Assembly: GCA_009993495.1 (NCBI GenBank) | Contig: JAACTI010000193.1 | Location: forward strand, 1-10,639 | Direction of reading: 5' to 3' | Source: Deltaproteobacteria bacterium | Lineage (GTDB): Bacteria; Desulfobacterota; Desulfuromonadia; Desulfuromonadales; Geopsychrobacteraceae | DNA: 10,639 nt | Shown here: positions 1-6,021 of the stretch, one piece after another | Position numbering within the stretch: the first letter of the stretch is position 1 | How the letters are laid out: every line of letters begins with the position of its first letter | The notes under the pieces: generated by a model | Seen by the model: only the letters and a program-made list of their open reading frames with translations | The model's database searches: none | What the model was told of the DNA's origin: nothing | Made by a program: the position numbers and the translations under genes

Positions 1-3000
1 CGCTGTTGGGGGTTTTTCAGGTGTGGCGACTGGATGTCGGTAACTACAAGCAACAACTGGCCAATAAATTGGAAAGGACTCTGGGCCAACCGGTACGACT
101 GGGAGATATTTCCCTCGGCTACCACCATGGTTTGACCCTGCATTTAAATAACCTGCAAATTGGCAGCGGTGAAGATTTTCGCCTTGATGTTCCGCGGGCA
201 AGTGCCCTGATCGACCTGGTTGCACTCTTTGATCGCCGCCTGAGCATTAAACAGCTGGTGCTTGACTATCCCACCCTGAAACTGACCTCCAGAACCCTGG
301 AGGTCACAACGAAAAATCCCGAGCTGGAGCGCCTGCAACTCAAAACCCTGCAAATCCGCAAGGGGAATTTAACCCTGATTAACCCCGACAATCCCCGGCG
401 CACCCTGCGCCTCGAAGATTTTAATCTCATCGTGCATAACCCCTGGCAAAGTCTGGTGACCCAACTGACCGCCGGCACTAACCTTTTTTACAATCATCAA
501 CGCGCCAGAGTGCAGGCAACTCTGAACCTGCAGCGCCAAAAACTCGACCAACCCTGGCAACAGGCCAGGGTGCAGGGCCAGCTGAATTTCACCAATCTGC
601 AACGCCAGATGCTGGCCGACTGGCAATTCAAGCAGCTACCGGCCCAGGGGAATCTGCAAGTCAACGTACAGGGCATACCCGCTAAAGGGGCGCGAGTAAC
701 CGCACTCCTAACCGACCCCCGTGATCAGCATCCCCTGGTAAGCCTGACCGGTGACTGGCAAACAACCCCCACCCTCGACAGCTTGAAAAAACTTGCCCTC
801 GGTGTCGATCGGGTGCCCCTAGCGGGAGAGCTTTTTCTCGATCACAGCACCTCAGACCCCAAGCTGCGCGGCTATTTACGCCTGCAAAACACCAGACTGG
901 CCGATATTCTTGCTGCCAGCTACCAACAGACCTCAAAACTCAAAGGCTTCATAGATCTTGCCCAACTCAATTTCGATGGCCCCCTGTATCCCACCGCGGC
1001 AAACCCCTTTGCGCCCATCCGCGATGCCAAGTTAACTCTCAAAGACCTCAATGCCGAGCTCTCTCCGAACCTGACCCTTGACGCGGGTGAAGGCCAGGTG
1101 CTGCTGACGAACAATCAGTTGCAGCTGCATGGCCAAGCCCGCTTGAACGAGATGCTGATTAAGATTCAGGGCCAGAGTTCCCCCCTGGGCCTGCAGCGCC
1201 AATTTGCCGTCAATCTCAACCTTGATGCAGAACTTGCGCTCGAAAAACTTGCAGAACTTCTCCCCGGCCCTTTCTGGCAAAATAAAACCCTCCGCGGCCC
1301 GGCGACCTTAAGTCTTGAAGTGTCAGGCCCCCCAGAGCAGCTCCAGGTGCAGGGTCTGGCCGATCTGAGCGCGAGCCAGCTGGATTTAGGCTGGCTGTTT
1401 GAAAAACCGGCCCAGGTTCCCCTGCTCGTGCAACTCAACGGGCGGCTGACCCCCACCAGCCTGCAGCAAGCGCAGCTCGGCCTGCAACTTGGCGATCAAC
1501 AGCTCCAAGTTGCGGGTCGTCTGCAGCACCGCGCTCCAGGCTGGCAGCTTGATGCCCGGATGCAAGCCTTTGACTTTATCCCCCTGCAATCTTTCTCACG
1601 AATTCTCCGCAACTTGCACTTGCGCGGCGGACTGGCAGGTGGCGAGCTGCATTTTTCAGCAGGAACCGACTGGCAGATGCAGTTGACCCTCAAGGACGCC
1701 GGGGTTCACCTCACCCAGGTTCTCGCCGACCCCAACCAGCTCACGGGTGTGGTGCGGCTAAGCCCCAGAGGCCTGGTTTTTAACCAACTTACAGGACAAC
1801 TCGGCCAATCGGCGGTGCAGATCAGCGGCGATATGAGGAACTGGCGCTCGCCCCTGCTCGCCCTCCATGTCACCAGTCCGCAAATCCGCGCCCGTGATCT
1901 GATCTTTCGTTATTCCGACTTGCAAATGTCTGACCTTGATGGTCATTTACTCATAACCGCCGGCGGCATTGTGTTTGAAGATGTCCGTGTCTCCCTTGAA
2001 AATCGAACCCATGCCAGGGTGACCGGTCAATTATTGAACTTCAGGGCGCCTTTCACCGATTTGCAGATCCGTGCCACTGAAGCCGATATACTTGATGTCA
2101 TAAAATTGTTTGGCGCGCCACCAGCCGACGAACCCTTCACCCCGCCTTCAGCCGCCGCCCAAAATTCCAAAGTCAACATTGTTGCCCAGGTAGAGCGCGG
2201 CCAACTGGGGGATTTTAAATTTGAAGCCGCCGACGGAACCATTAGTTACCAGCGCGAATTGCTGACCATTGCTCCCCTCAGATTCAATATTGGTGATGGT
2301 GAGGCCAGGGGCCGGGTTGAAATCGACGGCAAACGCAAGCACCTGCTGAAAATTTCGGGACAGGCGATTAACTGCAACGCCGATCGGGTGTACAGCTCGC
2401 TGTTGGGTAAAAAAGGGATTTTTCGCGGCACTCTCAATGGAGATTTTTATCTTGAGGGGGAAGAGATTGGGCGCAGATTCTGGCAAACGGCACACGGGGG
2501 AGCGCATTTGCAAATCACCGACGGAGCCATGCGCGGGCTGAAAACCTTTGCGCGCATTTTCAGCCTGCTGAATGTTTCGCAGTTGTTCACCTTTCAACTG
2601 CCCGATATGGACAAAGAAGGCTTACCGATTCAAAAATTGGAGGTCAGTGGGCGCATAGATCAAGGCGTGATCGCTTATGAAAATTTTCGCATCACCAGCC
2701 CGGCGATAAATATTTCGTCCGTCGGCAAAATCGACATTCTGGCAGGCACCATCGACAGCACTGTCGGCATCAAGCCCCTGCGCACAGTTGATATAATTTT
2801 AAGCCGGGTGCCCCTGTTTGGCTGGATTCTCACCGGCGAAGAAGAGGCGCTGATTACGGCACTTTTCAACATCAATGGCACCACCGACAATCCCCAGGTT
2901 ACCGCTGCCCCTACCACCAGCGTCGCCAAAACGGCCCTGGGCATTATTCTGCGCACCCTGGGGCTGCCTTTTCATCTGCTGGATAAAACCAATAAATTGC

Positions 3001-3050
3001 TCACAACCCCACCACGCCCGTCGGAAATCCCCCCCGATGAAGCGCCCTAA
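1..3050 (+). CDS. AsmA-like envelope protein, 5' end outside window
   Basis: The frame is open from the left edge to a TAA at 3048-3050, about 1,015 codons. A TTG at position 6 could be read as a start, but the first visible residues (LLGVFQVWRLDVGNYK) look like the end of an N-terminal membrane anchor running into the AsmA-type opening 'ALGxPVxLGxIxL', so the true start is probably upstream. The body is a long chain of short beta-strand-like, Gln/Leu-rich segments, as in AsmA/YhdP/TamB-type proteins that are thought to form lipid-conducting grooves between the inner and outer membranes. The region encoded at about 2390-2915 matches the AsmA-like C-terminal region: GGAHLQITDGAMRGL, a VSGRIDQGVI strand, a SSVGKIDILAGTID strand, then VPLFGWILTGEEE. 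The protein ends in a proline-rich tail. Family is confident; the exact cargo or role cannot be read from the sequence. Confidence 0.8.
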   Translation, partial: LLGVFQVWRLDVGNYKQQLANKLERTLGQPVRLGDISLGYHHGLTLHLNNLQIGSGEDFRLDVPRASALIDLVALFDRRLSIKQLVLDYPTLKLTSRTLEVTTKNPELERLQLKTLQIRKGNLTLINPDNPRRTLRLEDFNLIVHNPWQSLVTQLTAGTNLFYNHQRARVQATLNLQRQKLDQPWQQARVQGQLNFTNLQRQMLADWQFKQLPAQGNLQVNVQGIPAKGARVTALLTDPRDQHPLVSLTGDWQTTPTLDSLKKLALGVDRVPLAGELFLDHSTSDPKLRGYLRLQNTRLADILAASYQQTSKLKGFIDLAQLNFDGPLYPTAANPFAPIRDAKLTLKDLNAELSPNLTLDAGEGQVLLTNNQLQLHGQARLNEMLIKIQGQSSPLGLQRQFAVNLNLDAELALEKLAELLPGPFWQNKTLRGPATLSLEVSGPPEQLQVQGLADLSASQLDLGWLFEKPAQVPLLVQLNGRLTPTSLQQAQLGLQLGDQQLQVAGRLQHRAPGWQLDARMQAFDFIPLQSFSRILRNLHLRGGLAGGELHFSAGTDWQMQLTLKDAGVHLTQVLADPNQLTGVVRLSPRGLVFNQLTGQLGQSAVQISGDMRNWRSPLLALHVTSPQIRARDLIFRYSDLQMSDLDGHLLITAGGIVFEDVRVSLENRTHARVTGQLLNFRAPFTDLQIRATEADILDVIKLFGAPPADEPFTPPSAAAQNSKVNIVAQVERGQLGDFKFEAADGTISYQRELLTIAPLRFNIGDGEARGRVEIDGKRKHLLKISGQAINCNADRVYSSLLGKKGIFRGTLNGDFYLEGEEIGRRFWQTAHGGAHLQITDGAMRGLKTFARIFSLLNVSQLFTFQLPDMDKEGLPIQKLEVSGRIDQGVIAYENFRITSPAINISSVGKIDILAGTIDSTVGIKPLRTVDIILSRVPLFGWILTGEEEALITALFNINGTTDNPQVTAAPTTSVAKTALGIILRTLGLPFHLLDKTNKLLTTPPRPSEIPPDEAP

Positions 3051-3070
3051 ACCAAAAACAACTGAAAACC

Positions 3071-3781
3071 TCAGGCGCGCTCTCCCACATAAACGCTGGC
3101 AATCCCCCAGGTTAAATCCGTAAAAGAGACGGCTTCGAAACCAGCAGTAGTCATCAGGGCGCAAAACGCTTCCTGGGGTGGAAATTCAAGCACGGAATCG
3201 GGCAAATACTGATAGGCGCTGCGCTGAGAAAAAAGCCCGCCAATCGTCGGCAGCAGGCGCCGAAAATAAAAATAGTAGAGCTGACGAAATAAACGACTGC
3301 GCGGATTGGAAAATTCCAGAATCACCACCCGCCCCCCCGGCTTTAAGACCCGCCACATCTCCCTTAACCCCTTGTCACGCTCCACCACGTTGCGAATGCC
3401 GAAGGCAATGGTAATTGCATCAAAACAACCATCAGGGTGAGGAATTTCTTCGCAGGGCGCATTTACCAGCAGAATACGTTGCCCCAGAGGCGAGCGATCA
3501 AGCTTGCGCTGGCCCTGCACCAGCATCCCCTGGGTAAAATCTTCGCCGACAATTTTAACCGATTCAGGAGTGCGGCCGGCAATTTCCAAGGCCAGATCGC
3601 AGGTACCGGTGGCAATATCCAGCACCCGGCCTCCCGCCGGAATGCGCAACTGCGACACCGCAAAACGCCGCCACCGGCGATCGATCCCCAACGAAAGCAA
3701 CCGGTTGAGCAAATCATAACGCGGTGCTATGCTGTCGAACATGCTACGCACCCCACGGCCCTTGTCGGACAATTTAAACAT
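3071..3781 (-). CDS. ubiE: Demethylmenaquinone/ubiquinone methyltransferase UbiE (MenG)
   Basis: SAM-dependent C-methyltransferase for the last step of menaquinone synthesis, 236 aa, the usual family length. Visible motifs: YDLLNRLLSLGIDRRW (22-37), a variant of the first UbiE signature with Asp where His is usual; SAM motif I VLDIATGTCD (53-62); an acidic GEDFTQGML stretch (79-87); AFGIRNV (126-132); and the second UbiE signature RVLKPGGRVVILEFS (144-158). The frame stays open upstream to 4003, but that extension crosses mutT antisense. I chose the ATG at 3781 because MFKLSDKGRG is a typical UbiE start and GGGAG lies 11 nt upstream; the ATG at 3799 has only an A/T tract before it. The gene converges on the AsmA-like gene (20 nt between stops) and diverges from mutT. 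In an anaerobic respirer the product would most likely be menaquinone. The last glycine of motif I is Cys61. Confidence 0.93.
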   Translation of the reverse strand: MFKLSDKGRGVRSMFDSIAPRYDLLNRLLSLGIDRRWRRFAVSQLRIPAGGRVLDIATGTCDLALEIAGRTPESVKIVGEDFTQGMLVQGQRKLDRSPLGQRILLVNAPCEEIPHPDGCFDAITIAFGIRNVVERDKGLREMWRVLKPGGRVVILEFSNPRSRLFRQLYYFYFRRLLPTIGGLFSQRSAYQYLPDSVLEFPPQEAFCALMTTAGFEAVSFTDLTWGIASVYVGERA

Positions 3782-3799
3782 AAACAGCTTATCTCCCAT

Positions 3800-3825
3800 A
3801 AAAAAACGAAAATTTCTGTTTTTTT
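3800..3825. repeat. A/T-tract inverted repeat between ubiE and mutT
   Basis: AAAAAAAC (3800-3807) and GAAA (3808-3811) are mirrored by TTTC (3813-3816) and GTTTTTTT (3818-3825), with one central A and one bulged T at 3817. This gives 12 complementary positions in a 26-bp stretch of the 79-bp divergent gap. On the minus strand it lies in the probable ubiE leader, 18 bp upstream of the chosen start. It could be an operator, an mRNA hairpin or simply bent A-tract promoter DNA. Confidence 0.5.
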
Positions 3826-3860
3826 TACCATAGACGCTTACCACAGGCCACAAAAAGATC

Positions 3861-4274
3861 ATGCCCGGAATATGCACTCCACGAAATTTTCCCCTGCTGG
3901 TCAGCGCAGCGGTCATTAGTGAAAAGGGCCAGGTGCTGCTGACCAAACGCCCAGCGCACAAACCCATGGGCGGTTTCTGGGAATTTCCCGGGGGGAAACT
4001 CACCCCCGGAGAATCTCCCGCCGCGGCCCTGAAACGCGAAATAGAAGAAGAGCTGGGCGCCCTGATTCAGGTCGATACCATTATCGAGGTGCTCTTCCAC
4101 TCCTACCCCTGGGGCAATGTGTTGATCATGGCCTATGCCTGCACCCGCTTGAACCAGCGGTTGGAAAACCTTGACGTCGCCGAGCATCGCTGGGTTTCCC
4201 TGGCAGATCTCCATCGCTACCAAATCTTACCCGCAGACCTTCCCCTGATCGCCAAATTGCAAACCCGTGGATAA
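3861..4274 (+). CDS. mutT: MutT-type Nudix hydrolase (8-oxo-dGTP diphosphatase)
   Basis: A 137-aa protein, close to the length of E. coli MutT. The Nudix box GX5EX7REUXEEXGU is complete at residues 45-67: G45, E51, R59, E60, E63, E64 and G66 are all in place, so the metal-binding and catalytic glutamates are present. The preceding LLTKRPAHKPMGGFWEFPGGK (26-46) is the typical MutT approach to the box. The expected activity is hydrolysis of 8-oxo-dGTP to the monophosphate, which keeps oxidised guanine out of DNA; other Nudix substrates cannot be excluded by sequence. The ATG at 3861 has no clear Shine-Dalgarno (only aaaaga nearby), but the next in-frame ATG (codon 36) would cut into the domain, so this start is preferred. 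The gene diverges from ubiE and is followed by a long AT-rich gap, so it is probably transcribed alone. Confidence 0.88.
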   Translation: MPGICTPRNFPLLVSAAVISEKGQVLLTKRPAHKPMGGFWEFPGGKLTPGESPAAALKREIEEELGALIQVDTIIEVLFHSYPWGNVLIMAYACTRLNQRLENLDVAEHRWVSLADLHRYQILPADLPLIAKLQTRG

Positions 4275-4623
4275 CCACCTCTCGCAGCCGTATTTATTTT
4301 AAGGCGCGCCCTAAAAAATCACCGTCACCCCTTGCATTTTTCATTTCACCTGTTAAACCTTAACTGACTTCAGTAGAACAGCGGTCACAGATCCAGAACA
4401 CTATTCGTCTCAATGGCTACGCAGTCAACATATTGAACCCATCGTCACCTCGGTAGACAGGCGATTCAAATATGACCAACTGCATCATAAATTCTTACCA
4501 ATCATCGCACTTTCATCCCAACCTTACGGCTATAACAGTTTTCACAAAATGCGCTGTCATTTCACTTTTCACCCGCATAATATCTGTTTTACTCATTCGT
4601 TTCATAGCAATAAAAAAACACGA

Positions 4624-4652
4624 TTATCATTGTAATATGCTGTTTTTATAGT
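4624..4652 (+). promoter_or_regulatory. Candidate sigma70 promoter P1 for the IclR gene
   Basis: TTATCA (4624-4629, 4 of 6 to the -35 consensus) is 17 bp from TATAGT (4647-4652, 5 of 6 to the -10 consensus) in a strongly AT-rich background. Transcription would begin near 4659, giving a leader of about 75 nt. The palindrome at 4667-4686 would then lie just downstream of the start, a position suited to repression. AT-rich DNA yields such matches by chance, so this stays a candidate. Confidence 0.4.
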
Positions 4653-4666
4653 TTTTTTAAAAAGAT

Positions 4667-4686
4667 AATATTTTTCGAAAATTATT
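4667..4686. promoter_or_regulatory. 20-bp near-perfect palindrome, possible operator
   Basis: The site is centred on TTCGAA (axis between 4676 and 4677), with 9 of 10 base pairs matching; the only break is the pair 4671/4682 (T/T). It directly abuts the TTGACA at 4690 and lies 48 bp before the IclR start codon. Autoregulation through a palindromic operator near the promoter is common in the IclR family, so this is the best visible candidate for its own operator. That assignment is inference. Confidence 0.45.
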
Positions 4687-4689
4687 TTA

Positions 4690-4718
4690 TTGACATAAAT
4701 AAAACGCCGTATTAGTTT
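4690..4718 (+). promoter_or_regulatory. Candidate promoter P2 for the IclR gene (perfect -35, weak -10)
   Basis: TTGACA (4690-4695) is a perfect -35 hexamer. The -10 at 17-bp spacing is TAGTTT (4713-4718), only 3 of 6, so the element would need activation or may be a chance match. If used, the transcript would start only about 10 nt before the start codon, which leaves little room for the Shine-Dalgarno and counts against it. Confidence 0.25.
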
Positions 4719-4733
4719 CTTGCGGAAAGCAAT

Positions 4734-5552
4734 ATGAACGTATGTTTTATAAAAACACAAAAATCAGTTTACGACGGAGCTCTTGCCTTGCCGCCACGCC
4801 AGAAAGAATCTTACTCCATTCAATCGGTCGACAACGCTCTCGACCTGTTGGAGGCCTTGTGTGAAGAGGGCGAAGAGGTGCGGATCTCCCAGCTCAGCCA
4901 ACGTCTGGGCATGAACAAGACCAGCATCTTCCGCCTGCTGGCAACTTTTGAAAATCGCGGTTATGTCGAAAAAGAACAGCATTCGGGGAAATATCGCCTG
5001 GGGCTGACAGCTTATGAAATGGGACAGAAATTCCTCTCGCGCATGGGTCTGTTGAGCAAGGCCAAGCCGGTGATTGAGAGGCTGGCGCGTGAAAGCAATG
5101 AGGCGCTTTATCTGGTGGTGCCCCGCGGTAATGAAATTCTCATGCTGGATATGGTTGACACCATGCAGCAGGTTAAAATTGTTCCCCTGGTCGGCAACCG
5201 TTACCCCATGACGTCATCGGCCGCCGGGCTGGTAATTTTGGCCCACAGCGAAACGCACCGTGCCGCGGTAGCGCGCGAAACCCTGTCGGCCCTGCAAACC
5301 GATTTGCGTCAGATTCGCGCCACCGGTGGCCATCAAGATCAAGGGGTTCTGGGAGAAGGTATTGCCTCCCTGGCGACACCGCTGATCGACGCCCAGGGCA
5401 ATGTCCCTGGTTGTCTGTGCATGATCGGGCCAGCGTTTCGTCTGACCAGCGAACTGGTCAAAACCAAATTGCTGCCGCGTTTAATTGAAACCGGCGTGGT
5501 CATCTCATCGAAGCTTGGCTACGTCGGTCACTATATTAGTAAGGGTCATTAG
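4734..5552 (+). CDS. IclR-family transcriptional regulator
   Basis: A 272-aa regulator. Residues 29-90 form the N-terminal winged helix-turn-helix: SIQSVDNALDLLEAL opens the fold, ISQLSQRLGMNKTSIFRLLA (51-70) is the helix-turn-helix, and GYVEK...GKYRLG is the wing. Residues about 105-262 form the IclR effector domain, including EALYLVV, the TSSAAGLVILA stretch (160-170) and GEGIASLATPLIDAQGNVPG (207-226). IclR proteins act as dimers or tetramers and bind small carboxylates or aromatics. With a symporter operon 181 bp downstream on the same strand, control of carboxylate uptake is the natural inference. The start at 4734 has GGAAAG 4 nt upstream and adds about 25 residues before the conserved fold; no other ATG exists before the recognition helix, so a non-ATG start further in remains possible. 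The ligand cannot be predicted. Confidence 0.9.
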   Translation: MNVCFIKTQKSVYDGALALPPRQKESYSIQSVDNALDLLEALCEEGEEVRISQLSQRLGMNKTSIFRLLATFENRGYVEKEQHSGKYRLGLTAYEMGQKFLSRMGLLSKAKPVIERLARESNEALYLVVPRGNEILMLDMVDTMQQVKIVPLVGNRYPMTSSAAGLVILAHSETHRAAVARETLSALQTDLRQIRATGGHQDQGVLGEGIASLATPLIDAQGNVPGCLCMIGPAFRLTSELVKTKLLPRLIETGVVISSKLGYVGHYISKGH

Positions 5553-5585
5553 CAGAAGAACAACAGAATTTCCGGACGGACAGGT

Positions 5586-5612
5586 TTTCCCAAATTAACC
5601 ATTTGATGGAAA
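5586..5612. repeat. Bulged inverted repeat downstream of the IclR gene
   Basis: TTTCC-CAAAT (5586-5595) pairs with ATTTG (5601-5605) and GGAAA (5608-5612), separated by a 5-nt centre (taacc) and a 2-nt bulge (5606-5607). All ten arm positions match. There is no T-tract after it, so it is not an intrinsic terminator. It may be an operator for a dimeric regulator (the inner CAAAT-N5-ATTTG is a 15-bp palindrome, a size seen for IclR sites) or a leader hairpin. Confidence 0.45.
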
Positions 5613-5643
5613 GGAGACAAACGAGGCATCAGATTGAACACCC

Positions 5644-5661
5644 GGCCTGATTTTTCGGGCC
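5644..5661 (+). repeat. Compact hairpin in the symporter operon leader
   Basis: GGCCTGA and TCGGGCC pair over 7 bp (one G-T wobble) around a TTTT tetraloop. The sequence after it is caaaagttttgtt, too interrupted for a good intrinsic terminator. It may weakly end IclR-gene readthrough, stabilise the mRNA or be incidental. Confidence 0.4.
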
Positions 5662-5684
5662 AAAAGTTTTGTTCAGCAGAAGTC

Positions 5685-5698
5685 TTGACCCAGGTCAA
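5685..5698. promoter_or_regulatory. Perfect TTGACC-CA-GGTCAA palindrome, CRP/FNR-type site
   Basis: Two perfect 6-bp arms flank a 2-bp centre, 35 bp before the small-subunit start codon. Read as TTGAC-N4-GTCAA it has the 5-4-5 geometry of CRP/FNR-superfamily operators (FNR itself uses TTGAT-N4-ATCAA). From memory, HcpR sites in metal- and sulfate-reducing deltaproteobacteria are of the TTGAC-N4-GTCAA type. No convincing -10 hexamer follows it, so whether it activates or represses is open. Confidence 0.5.
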
Positions 5699-5733
5699 CA
5701 CCATTGTTCCCCCAAGAGAGAGAGGAGACATCC

Positions 5734-6006
5734 ATGCAACACGATCACGAACACACTCATGATGAAAAAGGTTATTGGAAAGCAACTCTAGGGCTAATCA
5801 GAAACGTTCTGATTGTCTGGTTTGTTGTATCTTATGGCTTCGGCATTATTTTGGCGCCCATGCTCAACAGTATTAAACTCGGTGGCTACCCACTTGGTTT
5901 CTGGTTTGCCCATCAGGGCTCAATGTATATTTTCGTCGCACTGATCTTCATCTACGCCAAGTTGATGGGAAATCTCGATGAAAAATTCGGCGTCAGCGAA
6001 AAATAA
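5734..6006 (+). CDS. Sodium/substrate symporter small subunit (DUF4212 family)
   Basis: A 90-aa inner-membrane protein with two predicted helices (about 18-42 and 52-79). It carries the family pattern YWKATLGLIRNVLIVWFVVS (14-33), then ILAPMLN, GGYPLGFWFAHQGS and a closing FIYAKLMGNLDEKFGV. DUF4212 proteins are encoded beside VC_2705-type sodium:solute symporters and are regarded as their small subunit, as here: the large-subunit gene starts 15 nt after this stop. The frame can be extended to a TTG at 5704, but the ATG at 5734 has AGGAG six nt upstream and is clearly better. The first ten residues alternate His with other residues (H3, H5, H7, H9) alongside D4, E6 and D10, a possible metal-binding tail. 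Transcription is probably driven from the repeat-rich leader 5553-5733. Confidence 0.88.
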   Translation: MQHDHEHTHDEKGYWKATLGLIRNVLIVWFVVSYGFGIILAPMLNSIKLGGYPLGFWFAHQGSMYIFVALIFIYAKLMGNLDEKFGVSEK

Positions 6007-6021
6007 GGGAGGTATATCATT

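Larger units (their letters stand above)
4275..4733. other. AT-rich intergenic region upstream of the IclR gene
   Basis: This is 459 bp without a convincing gene, clearly richer in A/T than the flanking genes, most of all in its last 150 bp. It holds a one-mismatch palindrome around GGCGCGCC (4297-4316), which might weakly terminate mutT. Further right are two candidate sigma70 promoters and a 20-bp palindrome near 4667. A 59-codon frame at 4472-4651 was considered and rejected. No strong terminator follows mutT. Confidence 0.7.

Noticed and set aside
2148..2597. 149-codon open frame on the minus strand
   Set aside because: It lies inside the AsmA-like gene, with no domain and no plausible start signal.
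3437..3919. 160-codon open frame on the plus strand
   Set aside because: It is antisense to ubiE and its gap with mutT; ubiE carries full family signatures on the other strand.
3782..4003. N-terminal extension of ubiE to the first possible start at 4003
   Set aside because: It would run antisense through the mutT Nudix box, and the translated extension does not resemble UbiE. The 236-aa form matches the family length.
4472..4651. 59-codon frame in the AT-rich gap with a hydrophobic middle (starts MTNCIINSYQ)
   Set aside because: There is no good Shine-Dalgarno, codon use is AT-driven and unlike the neighbours, and the 3' end overlaps candidate promoter P1. The hydrophobic stretch is expected from T-rich DNA.
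5644..5673. Intrinsic terminator after the IclR gene
   Set aside because: The hairpin is sound, but it is followed by caaaagttttgtt rather than a T-run, so termination would be poor at best.
5685..5713. TTGACC as a -35 box of a sigma70 promoter for the symporter operon
   Set aside because: The position 17 bp downstream reads tccccc, not a -10 hexamer. The symmetry of the site is better explained as an operator.
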